From positions 23,244,987-23,308,986 of the forward strand of contig OX637290.1 of the NCBI GenBank assembly GCA_951799445.1: a stretch of DNA of 64,000 nt. Direction: 5' to 3'. Shown piece by piece: positions 1 to 11,108 of this stretch. Under the pieces are notes generated by a model. The model ran no database searches. It saw nothing but the letters and a program-made list of their open reading frames with translations, and had not been told where the DNA came from. The first letter of the stretch is position 1; each line of letters starts with the position of its first letter. The translations under genes were made by a program, and so were the position numbers. The DNA is from Pseudisothecium myosuroides (taxonomy: Eukaryota > Streptophyta > Bryopsida > Hypnales > Lembophyllaceae).

Positions 1-482
1 GTGTGACTGGGTATTCATGCTTTTTCTAGATTTTCAAAATTAATAGGACTTCTGTAATTGTACAGTAGAAATTCCATATGAGGATGTTGTTAAGTGACCA
101 GTTTTGAACATCAAATTATTTTGGTCTCTATCAAATTATCATATGAGCACCCTCAGTTTGGGGGATGGAAAGAACAATAGGAATCTACGAGGAATCTGCA
201 AAAATGCTCAACTAAGACCTAATTTAGATTTGAAACAGCTTTCCAATGAGTATATCATGGTTTTACGTGGCTGGTGTCATGTTTACATGTCCAGTTTTTT
301 TTGTGTAGTTTTCAATTTTTTTAATCTCCATGTGTCATAATCTTTGTCATGGTAGCTCAGAATTGACTGAAATGTGGGACCCTAGGCTAATTTGCAATGT
401 CTTTTCTGATAGGTTTGGTTTTATTTTTTTTAAATTCGCTCTTGATTTGCTAACTGATTGAGAAATAGGTCATTTAATTGCA

Positions 483-730
483 GGACACTAAATCCTCCAT
501 TTGAAGTGGGACCAGCAGGGTGAATTTTGACTTTTCCAGGGGTAAAAGTAAAAAGAAAAACTATTTTGAGCCGTGTATAGGGTATATTGTAGACCTCTCC
601 TAGCTAATTTGGGGCCTATATGAATTCAGAATTTACAAAAAAATTCATGTGGCAAATAAAAAATTCGTGCATATTCTCTAGGGGTAAATTCGGCCTGCAG
701 GGCCCACTTCAAATGGAAGATTTAGTGTCC
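483..730. mobile_element. C-family miniature element (248 bp)
   Basis: Ends GGACACTAAATCCTCCATTT and its near-perfect reverse AAATGGAAGATTTAGTGTCC. The middle has CTCCTAGCTAATTTGGGGCC, common to all C copies. Confidence 0.85.
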
Positions 731-1978
731 TCCCATCTAATTTGGGTCAGCTGTTTTGAAAGAATTGCTAACATTTATCCACTTAAAAAAAGTGTTTCAA
801 ATCAAAAGTGATATTTTAAATCAAATATTTTAGAAATATAAATGTTGAAACAATTCTATTAGAGCTTTTACTCGAAGAAGTTGTCAATTTGAAACATGAA
901 GAGAAATTCCTTAAGGAACTGCAATTTTGGATATCGGAACTCTAATTTTTCATATGCTAATCACTCCTAACAAATGCAAACAATGGCAGATATACTCAAA
1001 ATTATTAAATCAATTTAAGAGAATCTGAGTGATGGTAAGAATGTGTTAATACATTGCTTAAAAAGTGAGCCCCATCATATATCATGGTTGCAGCCAACCT
1101 CACCTATTTCATACCTTGATTGTGGAGCAGTACCTAGCAAGCATTTTAGACGTCCTCATCTGTGAAGTTCAAACAAGCATTAGCCAAAAACAGACAACAA
1201 GTATGCCAAACTACTCCTAAAATTGTCCCTTGGAATGTCGACCCCTACTTATGTATAGAAAATGGAGAAGTTCAAGACCCCAAATGGTGAGGGTTAAAAG
1301 GATCGGTACCAATGTGGAGTGAGGGACCATTTTTAGTCATGATTGGATTCATTAATGATAATGCATAGGTGGTGGTTCTTTGAAAGGACAGTTTTTAATA
1401 ATCTTGTTTTCAAGTTAGCCTCTTGCTTGGGAAATGGTATGATACTATATTTATCATTTCTAAGTTTGCATCTTTTGGATTTTGAATTCACCTAAGTTGC
1501 ACTTATAGCCTCCTACAACCTTCATCTTTGAAAATTTACAACTAATTCATTGTATCCTAAAATTGCCTCACCACTTGCATCTTGCTTTATTTTGATGTGC
1601 CAATGCACAAAAAATATTTACATGATTTTTTTTTACTTGCAAATAATGCTAAAGAGCTTATTTGGACAATTTTAGGTGTAGTTACCTCAAATAAATGGAA
1701 TTATTTGTCAATGAAGAACAATGGTGGTTTGGAATTAAGAGCCAATTTGAATTCCATTAGTTCATATCCATTGGATTATTAATCCTTAAATGTTGGGCTG
1801 GTGATCGTGGAAATCATCCCTTTTGATATTGGGTGACATCATCTACTTTAAAAAAAAAATGTTCATTCGGGGTCAAGCTATTGTGCAAGATCTCCCCTTT
1901 TTGTACAAAATTCAAAGGATGAACAATTGTACTTCTGTCCTAAGTCATTCATCAGTTGAAAAATAGTCACAACATTGT

Positions 1979-2909
1979 TTAGCCCCTAAAGGACCAAGCT
2001 ATGTTTTTTGGCAACATAGCAATTTGGGGCAACTCACTACAAATGGAATTTTTATTTTTTTTCTTTGAAATTTTCACACAACAGGGGGACAAGGTTTTTC
2101 TTTAAGATCCAACAATTTTCATAACTCTTGACTAAATGGTTAAAAAGTTATTGTATGATATGCAACTTTTTTTTTCAACTAGGCAATCTGGGCAGGGCAG
2201 GAAAAATCTACTTTTTTCTAAAAAATAAAAATTTGAAATTGGTTTTTTAGATGTGGAAAACGTTGAATCATTCCGTTTTAATCAATTAGATGAAAGTTAT
2301 GAGGAATTTTAGTTTGTGGGCAGTTATGGATTCTCTACTCTAAAATAAACTTTGAAGTTGTTAATTTCACTCAATTTTCAATATTTTTGGAAAAAATAAA
2401 ATTATAGGATGTAGATTGTTTATTATGGAGTACAACATTGCAACCGTTGGGATTGACATTTTGCAATTCCATAACAAAATTCTTAAAATTCTAGTATTTT
2501 AAATCATTCTTTAGTTCTTTCTACTAACTATTTTTTTTCTATGTGTTGTACAACTCCAAATGATCTGAAATTTTTCAAGCATGTAGCTAGCTTGTCTTGA
2601 GGAATGAATCTGAAAAGCACCACCAACAAGGATGATTTTTCATACAAATGTGACATTGTGAAGTGTAGCTGCCTTGTTTTTTGCAGGGCCAAAAAAAGGA
2701 TTTTTGTCAATTCAAACGCTAATATCTTACAATTCACAGGGTTAAAATTTTTGAATTTGTTTCCACATCTTTTCAAAGCAAAGTACTACAAGATCCTATG
2801 GTTACATGTTCTTTTAAATGTTTTTTCCTGAAATTTGGCATTTGTACTAGAAATGATAGTTTTGGAGCATTTTTTTGTGAAAACATACTCAAGGAACTTA
2901 AGGGGTTAA
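1979..2909 (+). mobile_element. TTAA-family element, subfamily A1 (931 bp)
   Basis: Left end TTAG|CCCCTAAAGGACCAAG, right end AAGGGG|TTAA. The interior matches 4825-5752 and 10183-11108: a GGGGACAAGG stretch, TGTAGCTAGCTTGTC, GTGAAGTGTAGCTGCC and AAGATCCTATGGTTACATG. Length and ends agree with the other A1 copies. The short frames inside (2528-2831) are repeat sequence. Confidence 0.8.
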
Positions 2910-3159
2910 GGGTTAAGAATGGAAGTACCAATTACATTACATTCACTTTTATTATTTATGAAACTAACTCTCATATAGGTTAGTACGCATCCATTTTGTT
3001 GGATTATGTTTTTTTCATATTACTTTTTCAACATTCTACAATAATTTATATAATCAGTAGAATTGATAAATAACTCAAATTTGAGTTTTTAACATACAAT
3101 ATATCCATTTTCAAAATGTTGAAATGTATTTTTCATAATGTACCCTCTGTTTTAGATGA

Positions 3160-3420
3160 AGCAAATTACACAAAATAGTGAAATTAGATTGCTTGAACAG
3201 TTAGTTTGCCTTACATCAAGAAAATTACTTTACAAGCCATCAAAGTCAACAAATATTTCTAAAATATTTTCATTTGTACACACAGAGGTTCATGAGTCCC
3301 TATTACAACAATATCCTAATTTAAAAGTAGTGCATTCTTGTACAATAACTCAAAATATTTATATTGTGTCAAATGTCAAGAATTAGTGTAGGGCAACCTA
3401 ATTTCACTATTTTGTGTAGT
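3160..3420. mobile_element. D-family miniature element
   Basis: ACACAAAATAGTGAAATTAG near the left edge and CTAATTTCACTATTTTGTGT at the right form the terminal repeat. The 76-codon frame inside is not conserved in other D copies. Confidence 0.75.
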
Positions 3421-4102
3421 TACAAAGGCTACAACCTGGAAAGTTTAAAACACTTGGAAAACAAATTTGAAGAATAGAAACTTCTAACTCTTTTAACCAT
3501 GTAAGGAAAAAGCCTATGACCATAGAAAATAATTGTCAAAATCCTTCTTCCATTATGCTCTCTACAGATAATTTTCATGGGTGAAAATTAAATTTAGAAT
3601 AAAAAGCTAGAAGTTGCTAAAATACATTGCAAAAAACATCTTCTTCAGTAGAATAATTGATAACATATGAATGATGGAATTCTACTACGTACCATCCATC
3701 CTCAAAGAAATCTAAAAAAAATGGGATGAAAAATCACAATTTATTCATCTTCTATTGTTGATTGGAACTCATTCATCATCCATTTTCTAACTCCAAGGAC
3801 CTTATTGAGTTAAAACCTATATACCATTCTTTAGTAGTTGTGATAACTCCACCTTCCCCAATGTTGTTACAATCAAACAAGAACGGTGTAACTACAAGGC
3901 TGTGTCCTAGGTAAACAACAATATTCATTTATTGATAGTGGATAGTGAGAAAATTAAACAAACAATATATTGAACTAATGATATGTAAGAAAAATTAAAA
4001 TTTCATTTCAAATTAAAAAATTTATATGACCTTCCATCTGACCAATCAGACCTTTCTTTTTTAACAAACCCTAACTGGGTTGTGCAATGTCAATGCAGTT
4101 GT

Positions 4103-4443
4103 AAGGTGGAAACACCTAAAACCATCAAAATAAGCAATTGAGCATAGTTGGAGGCACCATTTTTTAAATAAAAAAATTTTGTACGTAGTACTAGCAATTG
4201 AGAATCATGAATTTAAAAATAAATAAATAAATAGAATTTTTGGATAAGGCATCTAATTTCTTCAAAATAGAACTTCCTAGGCCCCCCAAACTGCACTCTA
4301 AAAAAAATGCTTTGATTTTGAAATTGAAATCTAGGAAAATCAACAATCAACCAAGCGCAATTAATTAAGCATGGGGATGGTTTAATGACACTCTTGGGAG
4401 ATACTTCAGAAGAAGTGATGTATTGGGTGTTTCCACCTTAGAT
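4103..4443. mobile_element. F-type miniature element, about 340 bp
   Basis: TAAGGTGGAAACACC at the left and GGTGTTTCCACCTTA at the right are perfect inverted copies (15 bp), with TA at both edges. The first 45 bp match the start of the copy at 7207 (ACACCTAAAACC, GCAATT, AGCATG). Confidence 0.75.
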
Positions 4444-4734
4444 AGGATTTGGAAACTTGCAGATTCAAAAACCATAGTCTCTCTACAAAGGGCAGAGCCA
4501 ATAAAGACCCAAATGTCTCACATTCACCCATGGAGGGTGTCCATGAGGTTGAGTACATATTAAATTTTTGTACCTCCCACTTTAGATGAGCTTAAGAAGA
4601 GGTATTGTGCCACAACAAAAAATCCGAATTCCTTTTCAAAGGATGGTGAGCAGATCCGCAAGAATGCTGTCCTTATGAATCAAGAGCCTGTCTATCGGAA
4701 TGTTCTTCCTAAGTTAGGAGGTTCACAAAGTGCT

Positions 4735-5978
4735 TAAGGCTCTAAAATCGCCCCCTTCTTCAAATGTACACTAGTTGTACATGTTACTTTTTTGTTATAC
4801 CAACAATGTACAAACAGTGCACACTTAACCCCTAAAGGACCAGCATGCATTTTTATGCAACATAGAAATTTTCGGCACGTATGTATGACTAGAGATTTGC
4901 ATATTATAGGCTGAAGTTTTACTAGAAGGTGGGGACAAGGAATATCTTTTATATGCACTAGATTTCATGACATTTGGAAATATGAGTCAAGAGTTCTGGC
5001 CAAATATGTTGTTGTTTTTTTCTGGCCAGGTAGTCCAGGTAGATTAGAAAAAATCACTTTTTTCAAAAACAAAATTTTGAAATTGGTTTTCTAGAATTAC
5101 ACATACATGGAAAGCTTTGAATCATTCCATTTCGATCAATGAGTCAAAAATTATGAGAAGTTTTCGTTTGCGGACAATTATGGATTCTCAACTCTAAAAT
5201 AAACTTTGAAGTCCTCTATCTTATTCAATTTTCAATATTTAAAAAAAAAATGAAACATAGGATGTATATTGTTTATTACAACATTGCAACCGCTGGGATT
5301 GGCATTTTGCAATTCCATCACAAAATTCTTAAAATTTTAGTATTTTGAATCATTCTCTACTTTCTACTTACTAACTTTTTCCTATATGTTGTACAATTCC
5401 AAATGATGGGAAATTTTTCAAGCATGTAGCCAACTTGTCTAGGAAAAGAATCCAAAAAAGCACCACCATTTTGGACGTTTTTCCACAGAAAAGTGAGCTT
5501 GTGAAGTGCAGCTGCCCTGTTTTTTGCAAGGCCAAAAAAATGATTTCAGTGAATTTAAATGCTTATATCTTGCAATCCACGCGGTGGAAATTTCTGAAAT
5601 TTTTACCACATATTTTTAAGTCAGCATACTACAAGATCCTATGGTTAGAAGTGTCCCAAAAAAGTTTTTTTTTCAAAAATATGGTACTTGTACTAAAAAT
5701 GGCAGTTTTTAAGCATTTCCGGTGAAACATAGTCATAAAACTTTAGATTTAAGGAGGTGGGTGATTTTAGAGCCCTATGCCATTTCAACTTCAAAAATTC
5801 ATAACTAATTTCACAAAGCTCCAATTGAAAAAAGATGAAACGACTTGAGTTAGATGTCACTTCCACTTGTCTTTCAAGAAAAATTTAGTGAGAAATTAGT
5901 TTCAAGAAGTTTCACCTCCCCAAAATTCAATTTCAGCTCTTAGATGGCTACTTGATGGACCTCCTATCTTACTTACAC
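4735..5978. mobile_element. B-family miniature element, interrupted
   Basis: GGCTCTAAAATCGCCCCC (4738) leads to CAATGTAC and the TTAA insertion, then GGAGGTGGGTGATTTTAGAG and GAAACGACTTGAGTTAGATG. The right end CCTCCTATCTTAC corresponds to the B terminus. Confidence 0.7.
4825..5752 (+). mobile_element. TTAA-family element, subfamily A1 (928 bp), nested in a B element
   Basis: TTAA|CCCCTAAAGGACCAGC at the left; the right end is decayed (TTTAGAT|TTAA). It splits a B element (4735-4824 and 5753-5978). Uninterrupted B copies have TTCA or TTTA at this position, followed by GGAGG, so the 4-bp TTAA was duplicated on insertion. The 96-codon frame 5435-5725 is not conserved in the other copies. Confidence 0.85.
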
Positions 5979-6004
5979 CCAATGTAAGCTTTAAAGCAGT
6001 GTAT

Positions 6005-6322
6005 TCTAAAAGCAATTGGCCTCTAAAATCGACCGTGGCACACATGTACATTTTGCTTTCTTCAATGTACCAACAATGTCCATTTCAGGAGGTGGTTGCA
6101 TTTAGTGACCACTGCATTTCAACTTCAAAAATTTGTAACTAATTCCACGAAGTTGTAACTAATTCCACAAAGGTCCAAAGAATATGAAACGACTTGGATC
6201 AGATGCCAGTTCCATTTTTCTTCCCACAAAAATTTACTGAAATTCTTTTCAAAGAGTTTAGCTTCCCCCAAAAGGGCAAACAGCTCTTAAATGGTCGCTT
6301 CAAGCTCAAACTACCTTAGTAT
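6005..6322. mobile_element. B-family miniature element
   Basis: CTCTAAAATCGACCGTGG to GGTCGCTTCAAGCTCAAACTACCTTAG-type end. Has a private 20-bp tandem duplication, TTGTAACTAATTCCAC twice (6134-6171). CATTTCAGGAGGTGG marks the empty site used to date the insertion at 4825. Confidence 0.75.
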
Positions 6323-6377
6323 GGAAGAATCAGTAGCCCCATGCAACTTCCAACACTCTGCACATTTCAATTCTGGG

Positions 6378-6445
6378 ACAAAACTGACTGTCACGGCTTT
6401 GAACCCCCCGCCCCCACGGGACCCGGGACCCCGGCCCCCGTGATT
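6378..6445 (+). other. GC-rich patch resembling an LTR start
   Basis: TGTCACGGCTTTGAACCCCC followed by C/G runs stands out from AT-rich surroundings. TGTCACG openings occur in plant Gypsy LTRs, but no closing end, primer site or retrotransposon frame is seen. The 134-codon frame 6341-6745 spans it and shows no domain. Confidence 0.2.
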
Positions 6446-7206
6446 GTCACGCAAAGAGTACCATTCTTGGCCCAACGATGTCCATTTTTGAAGCTACTGA
6501 CCTTTGCCAAGATGGGTGGGTGGGTACACCCGAAAACCAATTGCACCCTGCCTAAAACCATCACCGTCACACTCTGGATACATCTCCAAAATCAATATGT
6601 GTACGTACCTTATGCTGATGAATCGATTTCAGAGCTTCAACCAAGAAAAACTTTGACCCTTCCTAACTTTTGCATACGACATCCAAATGCTGTGTTCTTC
6701 GGTGCATTGGAGCCTCCTTTCACTCGCCAACAAGAAAATCAATGAAAACTCGACAAGCCACAAGTGGTGGTTCTGAGGGTACCCACCTTACATTACATAC
6801 TGAAGCAGACCCAGCCTCAAATTAGATTCTAATTTGCAGCTGGCTGACGTATACAGACAGGTTTCATCTCTTGGATTGACCCGAGAGAGAGAGTCCTAAC
6901 CCTACTTGGATCAATTTCCTTGACTATGTCGTCATTTGTTCTATCTTATGTCCAAGCAACATGCCGTACTCACTAGCATGCTAGAAAATTGATGCGTTGA
7001 AATTATCCAGTCAAGGTGGTCGGTCAATTGTGAGAGTTTGAACTCGCAATTGTTTATACATGGCCGCAGTCCCACGCAGCGAGAAAAATAATGAACAGTT
7101 CAAGGTCCCACATGATATGATACAGTAGTGAGATTCTTCTGATTGACTTTTTTTGACACATTCAACTTGTGAGGTAGAAGTAGGCAGGAATATGCACTTG
7201 GAGGAA

Positions 7207-7490
7207 GGTAAGTACACCTAAAACCGACAAAATAGAAGCAATTCAGCATGGTTCCATTACTAGGTATATTGAGGATGAATGTTTTTGTGGGGTCTTGCTG
7301 GTAGTCAAAAAGAGATTCTAGATTCTCTTTGAATGCATTTTTTGGACATTGTGTGAATAAATTGTGATTTTTTACATTGCTAAAAATAGGTGTTTTTAAA
7401 ACCGACTCTAGACTCTCATGAATAGTAGGAGTATATTTTAGGCAAGAATTTATAGATGTCGGTTTCAAGGAAGGTATTGGTTTTAGCTGC
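7207..7490. mobile_element. F-type miniature element copy
   Basis: Starts GGTAAGTACACCTAAAACC and contains GAATGCATTTTTTGGACATT and AAAATAGGTGTTTTTAAAAC, both shared with the copies at 22105 and 26850. The right end is degenerate. The short frames here on the minus strand are repeat sequence. Confidence 0.65.
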
Positions 7491-8225
7491 AGTCACTCAT
7501 TGTTGGTTGTCAAATGATGGCAGAGGAGGAGGATTTGAAGCTACGGACTTCGAGGAAGTTTGAGTAGCTATCTTATTTGAAAGTAAGCTAGTGCTACAAG
7601 GATAGAATTTCTCGCAGTGTAGTTGTTTGTTATTTAGGATTTTTTTGTTCATGCAAGTGTTTTTGGCATAATATTACTATACTTATAGATTATAAATGAT
7701 GATCCTTCAAAGGAAAAGAAAATTTGCTACCAAGGATAAATGAAGGTTAGGTACTTATATCATAAGCCCAAGATTAACTCTTATCCCCTAGGAGTATGTA
7801 GTAGGAAGAAAAATGTAGATTTGGAGCTTTTAGGTAAAATAAAAATGGCTTCAGAAGAATCTAAATATAAGATCTTCATTTTTACAAGTTTTCCTTTTCT
7901 TCCCATCCATACATGAAGTGATTTAGAACCTTGCATAAAAATCATGTAACATCAAGTGTCCACACTAGTCATATTGTTTATAAATAGACAAATATCATTT
8001 TTTAAATTCCATCATTACAAATGTTGTGGAAATTTATGTACAATCAATTGCATCTATAAGGTAGTAGACATTTTATAAATGGATGCTTATTTTTTATAAA
8101 TTTATTTATTTTTGTATGGATAACCCCAAAAGGACTAAAAAATTCACTTTGTTTTTTTGACAACTCAAGCAAGCTCTATTGACTTCATAATTTAGAATTT
8201 CTGAATGAGACTTTTAGCATGGATG

Positions 8226-8989
8226 TTAACCCCTAAAAGCCCAAGGGGTTTGGACAAAACACAAATGTGTTATAAAATATAAGTTCTATAATTTTTTTGA
8301 AGTTTGCATCAAAGAAGATAATACGAAGCACAAAAAGTAGAAAATATCCTTATGGTTAAAATTATAAAATTCTTTTTATATTCTCTTCAAATTAATTTTG
8401 AAGATAAAACTTCAAAACTTCACCAAAAATTCAATTTCTATCTTTAGCATTTGAATTTTTTTTTGATTGGTCAAAATTGTGTTTTCTATTGATTTGCAAA
8501 AAAATGCATAAGATCTAATAATGAGAACACCAACATTTTTCCCAAATAGTAAGTTTTTCAACACTAAGCAATGTTGTGTGTTCTCATTATTAGAAAAATG
8601 TTGGCAATATTAGACTTTTTGTGTGTTCTCATTATTGGAAAAATGTTGGTGTTCAATGTCGGGCGGGAAAAAAAAAATTTCAATCCTTTTTTTTTTCTTC
8701 AAAAATTGGGTTGTCTTTCTATATTTATATTCAAAACTAAAATCGCTACAGTCAAACAAAAATTATGAGAGAAATAGCACAAAAAGTCTAGTATTACCAA
8801 CATTTTTTGTGCTATTTCTCTTATAATTTTTGTTTGACTGTAGCGATTTTAGTTTTGAATATAAATATAGAAAGACAACCCAATTTTTGAAAGAAAAAAA
8901 AAGGATTGAAATTTTTTTTTTCCGCCCGAAAAATCTTTCCAAAGTCGGGCAACGACCATAAAATGGTCGTTTGAGCTCTTAGGGGTTAA
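8226..8989. mobile_element. TTAA-family foldback element (764 bp), nested in an A2 copy
   Basis: Ends TTAA|CCCCTAAAAGCCCAAG and GAGCTCTTAGGGG|TTAA. Most of the interior is an inverted repeat: arms of about 130 bp (8660-8788 and 8805-8935; for example CTACAGTCAAACAAAAATTA and its reverse) around a 16-20 nt loop, plus smaller duplicates of GTGTGTTCTCATTATT at 8575 and 8621. Confidence 0.85.
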
Positions 8990-9284
8990 TCATTCCAATC
9001 TAGATGTGAAGCTTTGTTTCATGTCATTTCAATACATATCACAAAAGTAAGAAGCATTTTTTTAATGTCAATGTCAAAGCAGGCAACTAAAATATATTCT
9101 AAAAATATTATTGAATTTTATTTGATTGTATGGATTTATACCTACAGAAAAAAACTGTGAACCATTAAATTCTTATTAATGAGGTAAAAGTTACAAGGAG
9201 TTTTATTTTGCAGGCAATGAAGGTAGGAAAAACATATATTATTAAAGTCATTTTAGATCTCAATTTTGAAATTTATAAATGAAA

Positions 9285-9292
<8 letters not shown>

Positions 9293-9346
<54 letters not shown>
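9293..9346. repeat. (AT)n microsatellite
   Basis: 27 AT units preceded by a run of 12-13 A, inside the outer A2 element. Confidence 0.95.
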
Positions 9347-9348
<2 letters not shown>

Positions 9349-10182
9349 CAAACTATAACATTTTCACCTTTGGAGGTTACGATTCCCAATTCTATGTCAA
9401 AGTTATTATCAATTTAAGCTTTTGATTCATCATGTAGCATTTCCCACTTTATAATTCTTTTTAAGATGAATGTGAAAGGTCTTTTTTATTAAATTAAAAA
9501 ACTTATATTCTCAACCCATCTTCCAACCTTTAGGAAGGGCTAGAAAAAACTACTTAGTTTTTGAAGTTCGCCCACAATGAACTTACAATGGGTGGAGATT
9601 TTTACTCTAAATGTTTGGAAAGATGTTCTTGAAAAAATTAACTAAAGGATCCTAGAGTTGGATTTGTTATAAAGTAACAACAGATGAAGATTTTGTCTTG
9701 CTTTGAGTATGAGTATTTTAAAGCAATTTTGGGCCTTGTTTTAAAAATAATAAACATTTAAGAACAATTGAAATATTCATTTTGCTATGCAAAAATGACT
9801 TCTTATTTGGCTATTCATAATGTATCCAACAAAGAAGCAGGGGTGTCATTTGAGTGTAGGTAGAAATAGTTATTTTAAATTGGTCTACAATTTGACAAAA
9901 ATATAAGTATAGTCCTATCCATTGTTGGTATGCTCTTTAATTCCTTCACTATTGTGTTGACATGTCAATGTTACTTTCTTCTTCATTCTTGATTTGTGCG
10001 TTGATTTTTCACCAATTAATAACTATAAAATATTTTGCCTCTTGAATTATAGTGTATGAAGAAGAAAAAGAAAACTCCAACTTTATTTTAGGTTGGCATA
10101 ATTTAATTTCTAAGTGCCTAATCAACTGTCTATGGTTGGTCTAAAATTTTAGACTGGTTTTGGTGTAGGCAGTTCTATTCTT

Positions 10183-11108
10183 TTAACCCCTAAAGGACCA
10201 ACCTGCTATTTTTAGCAACATAGCAATTTTGGGCAGGTATGTGTGACTAGAGATTTTCATATTTTAAGCTGAAATTTTAATAGAAGGTGGGGACGAGGAA
10301 TATCTTTCATGTGCACTAAATTTCATGACATTTCAAAATAGGAGTCAAAAGTTATGGCCTAATATGTTATTTTTTTCACCGGGCGGGCAGTCTGGGCAGA
10401 TCTGAAAAAATCACTTTTTTCAAAAAATAAAAATTTGAAATTGATTTTCTAGAGTTATATATACGAGGAAAGCTTTAAATCATTCCATTTCGACCAATGA
10501 GTAAAAAGTTATGAGGTTTTTTAGTTTGCGGGCAGCTACGGATTCTCTACTCTGAAATAAACTTTAAAGTTGTTTATTTAACTCAATTTTTAATATTTTT
10601 TGAAAAAAAAAATCTTAGGATTTAGGTTGTTTATTACAACATTACAACCATTGGGATTGACTTTTTTGAATTCCATAATTAAATTCTTAACAATTTAGTA
10701 TTTTAGATCATTCTCTACTTCTTTCTACTTACTATTTTTTTTGTATATGTTGTACAATTCCAAATGACTTGAAAGTTTTTAAGCATGTAGCCAACTTGTT
10801 TAGGAAAAATAATTCAATGAATCACCACCATTTTGGACATTTTTTATACACATGTGACCTTGTGAAGTGCAGCTGCCCTGTTTTTCGCAGGAACAAAAAA
10901 AAGATTTTTGCCAATTCAAATGCTAATATCTTCCAATCCGCATGGTGGAAAATTCTGAAATTTTTTCCACATCTTCTAAAATTAGTTTACTATAAGATCC
11001 TATGGTTACATGTGTCCAAAAAAAATTCAAAAATTTGGTACTTGTACTAAAAATGACAGTTTTTGAGTGTTTTCGGTGAAAACATAGTCATGGAACTGTA
11101 GGGGTTAA
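10183..11108 (+). mobile_element. TTAA-family element, subfamily A1 (926 bp)
   Basis: Ends TTAA|CCCCTAAAGGACCAAC and GGAACTGTAGGGG|TTAA. It is the best preserved A1 copy, and I use it as reference. No transposase frame; the 93-codon frame at 10769-11050 is broken in sister copies. Confidence 0.85.

Larger units (their letters stand above)
8120..9761 (+). mobile_element. Decayed A2 element interrupted by another TTAA element and an (AT)n run
   Basis: Begins ATAA|CCCCAAAAGGACTAA and follows the A2 copy at 27610 (CAAGCTCTATTGACTTCATA; AAGCTTTGTTTCATGTCATT; GAAGATTTTGTCTTGCTTTG) to about TTAA 9758-9761. After subtracting the nested 8226-8989 element its length is about 880 bp, matching 900. Confidence 0.75.

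Noticed and set aside
6341..6745. 134-codon plus-strand frame
   Set aside because: No recognisable domain, proline-rich by base composition; it spans a B-element flank and a GC-rich patch.
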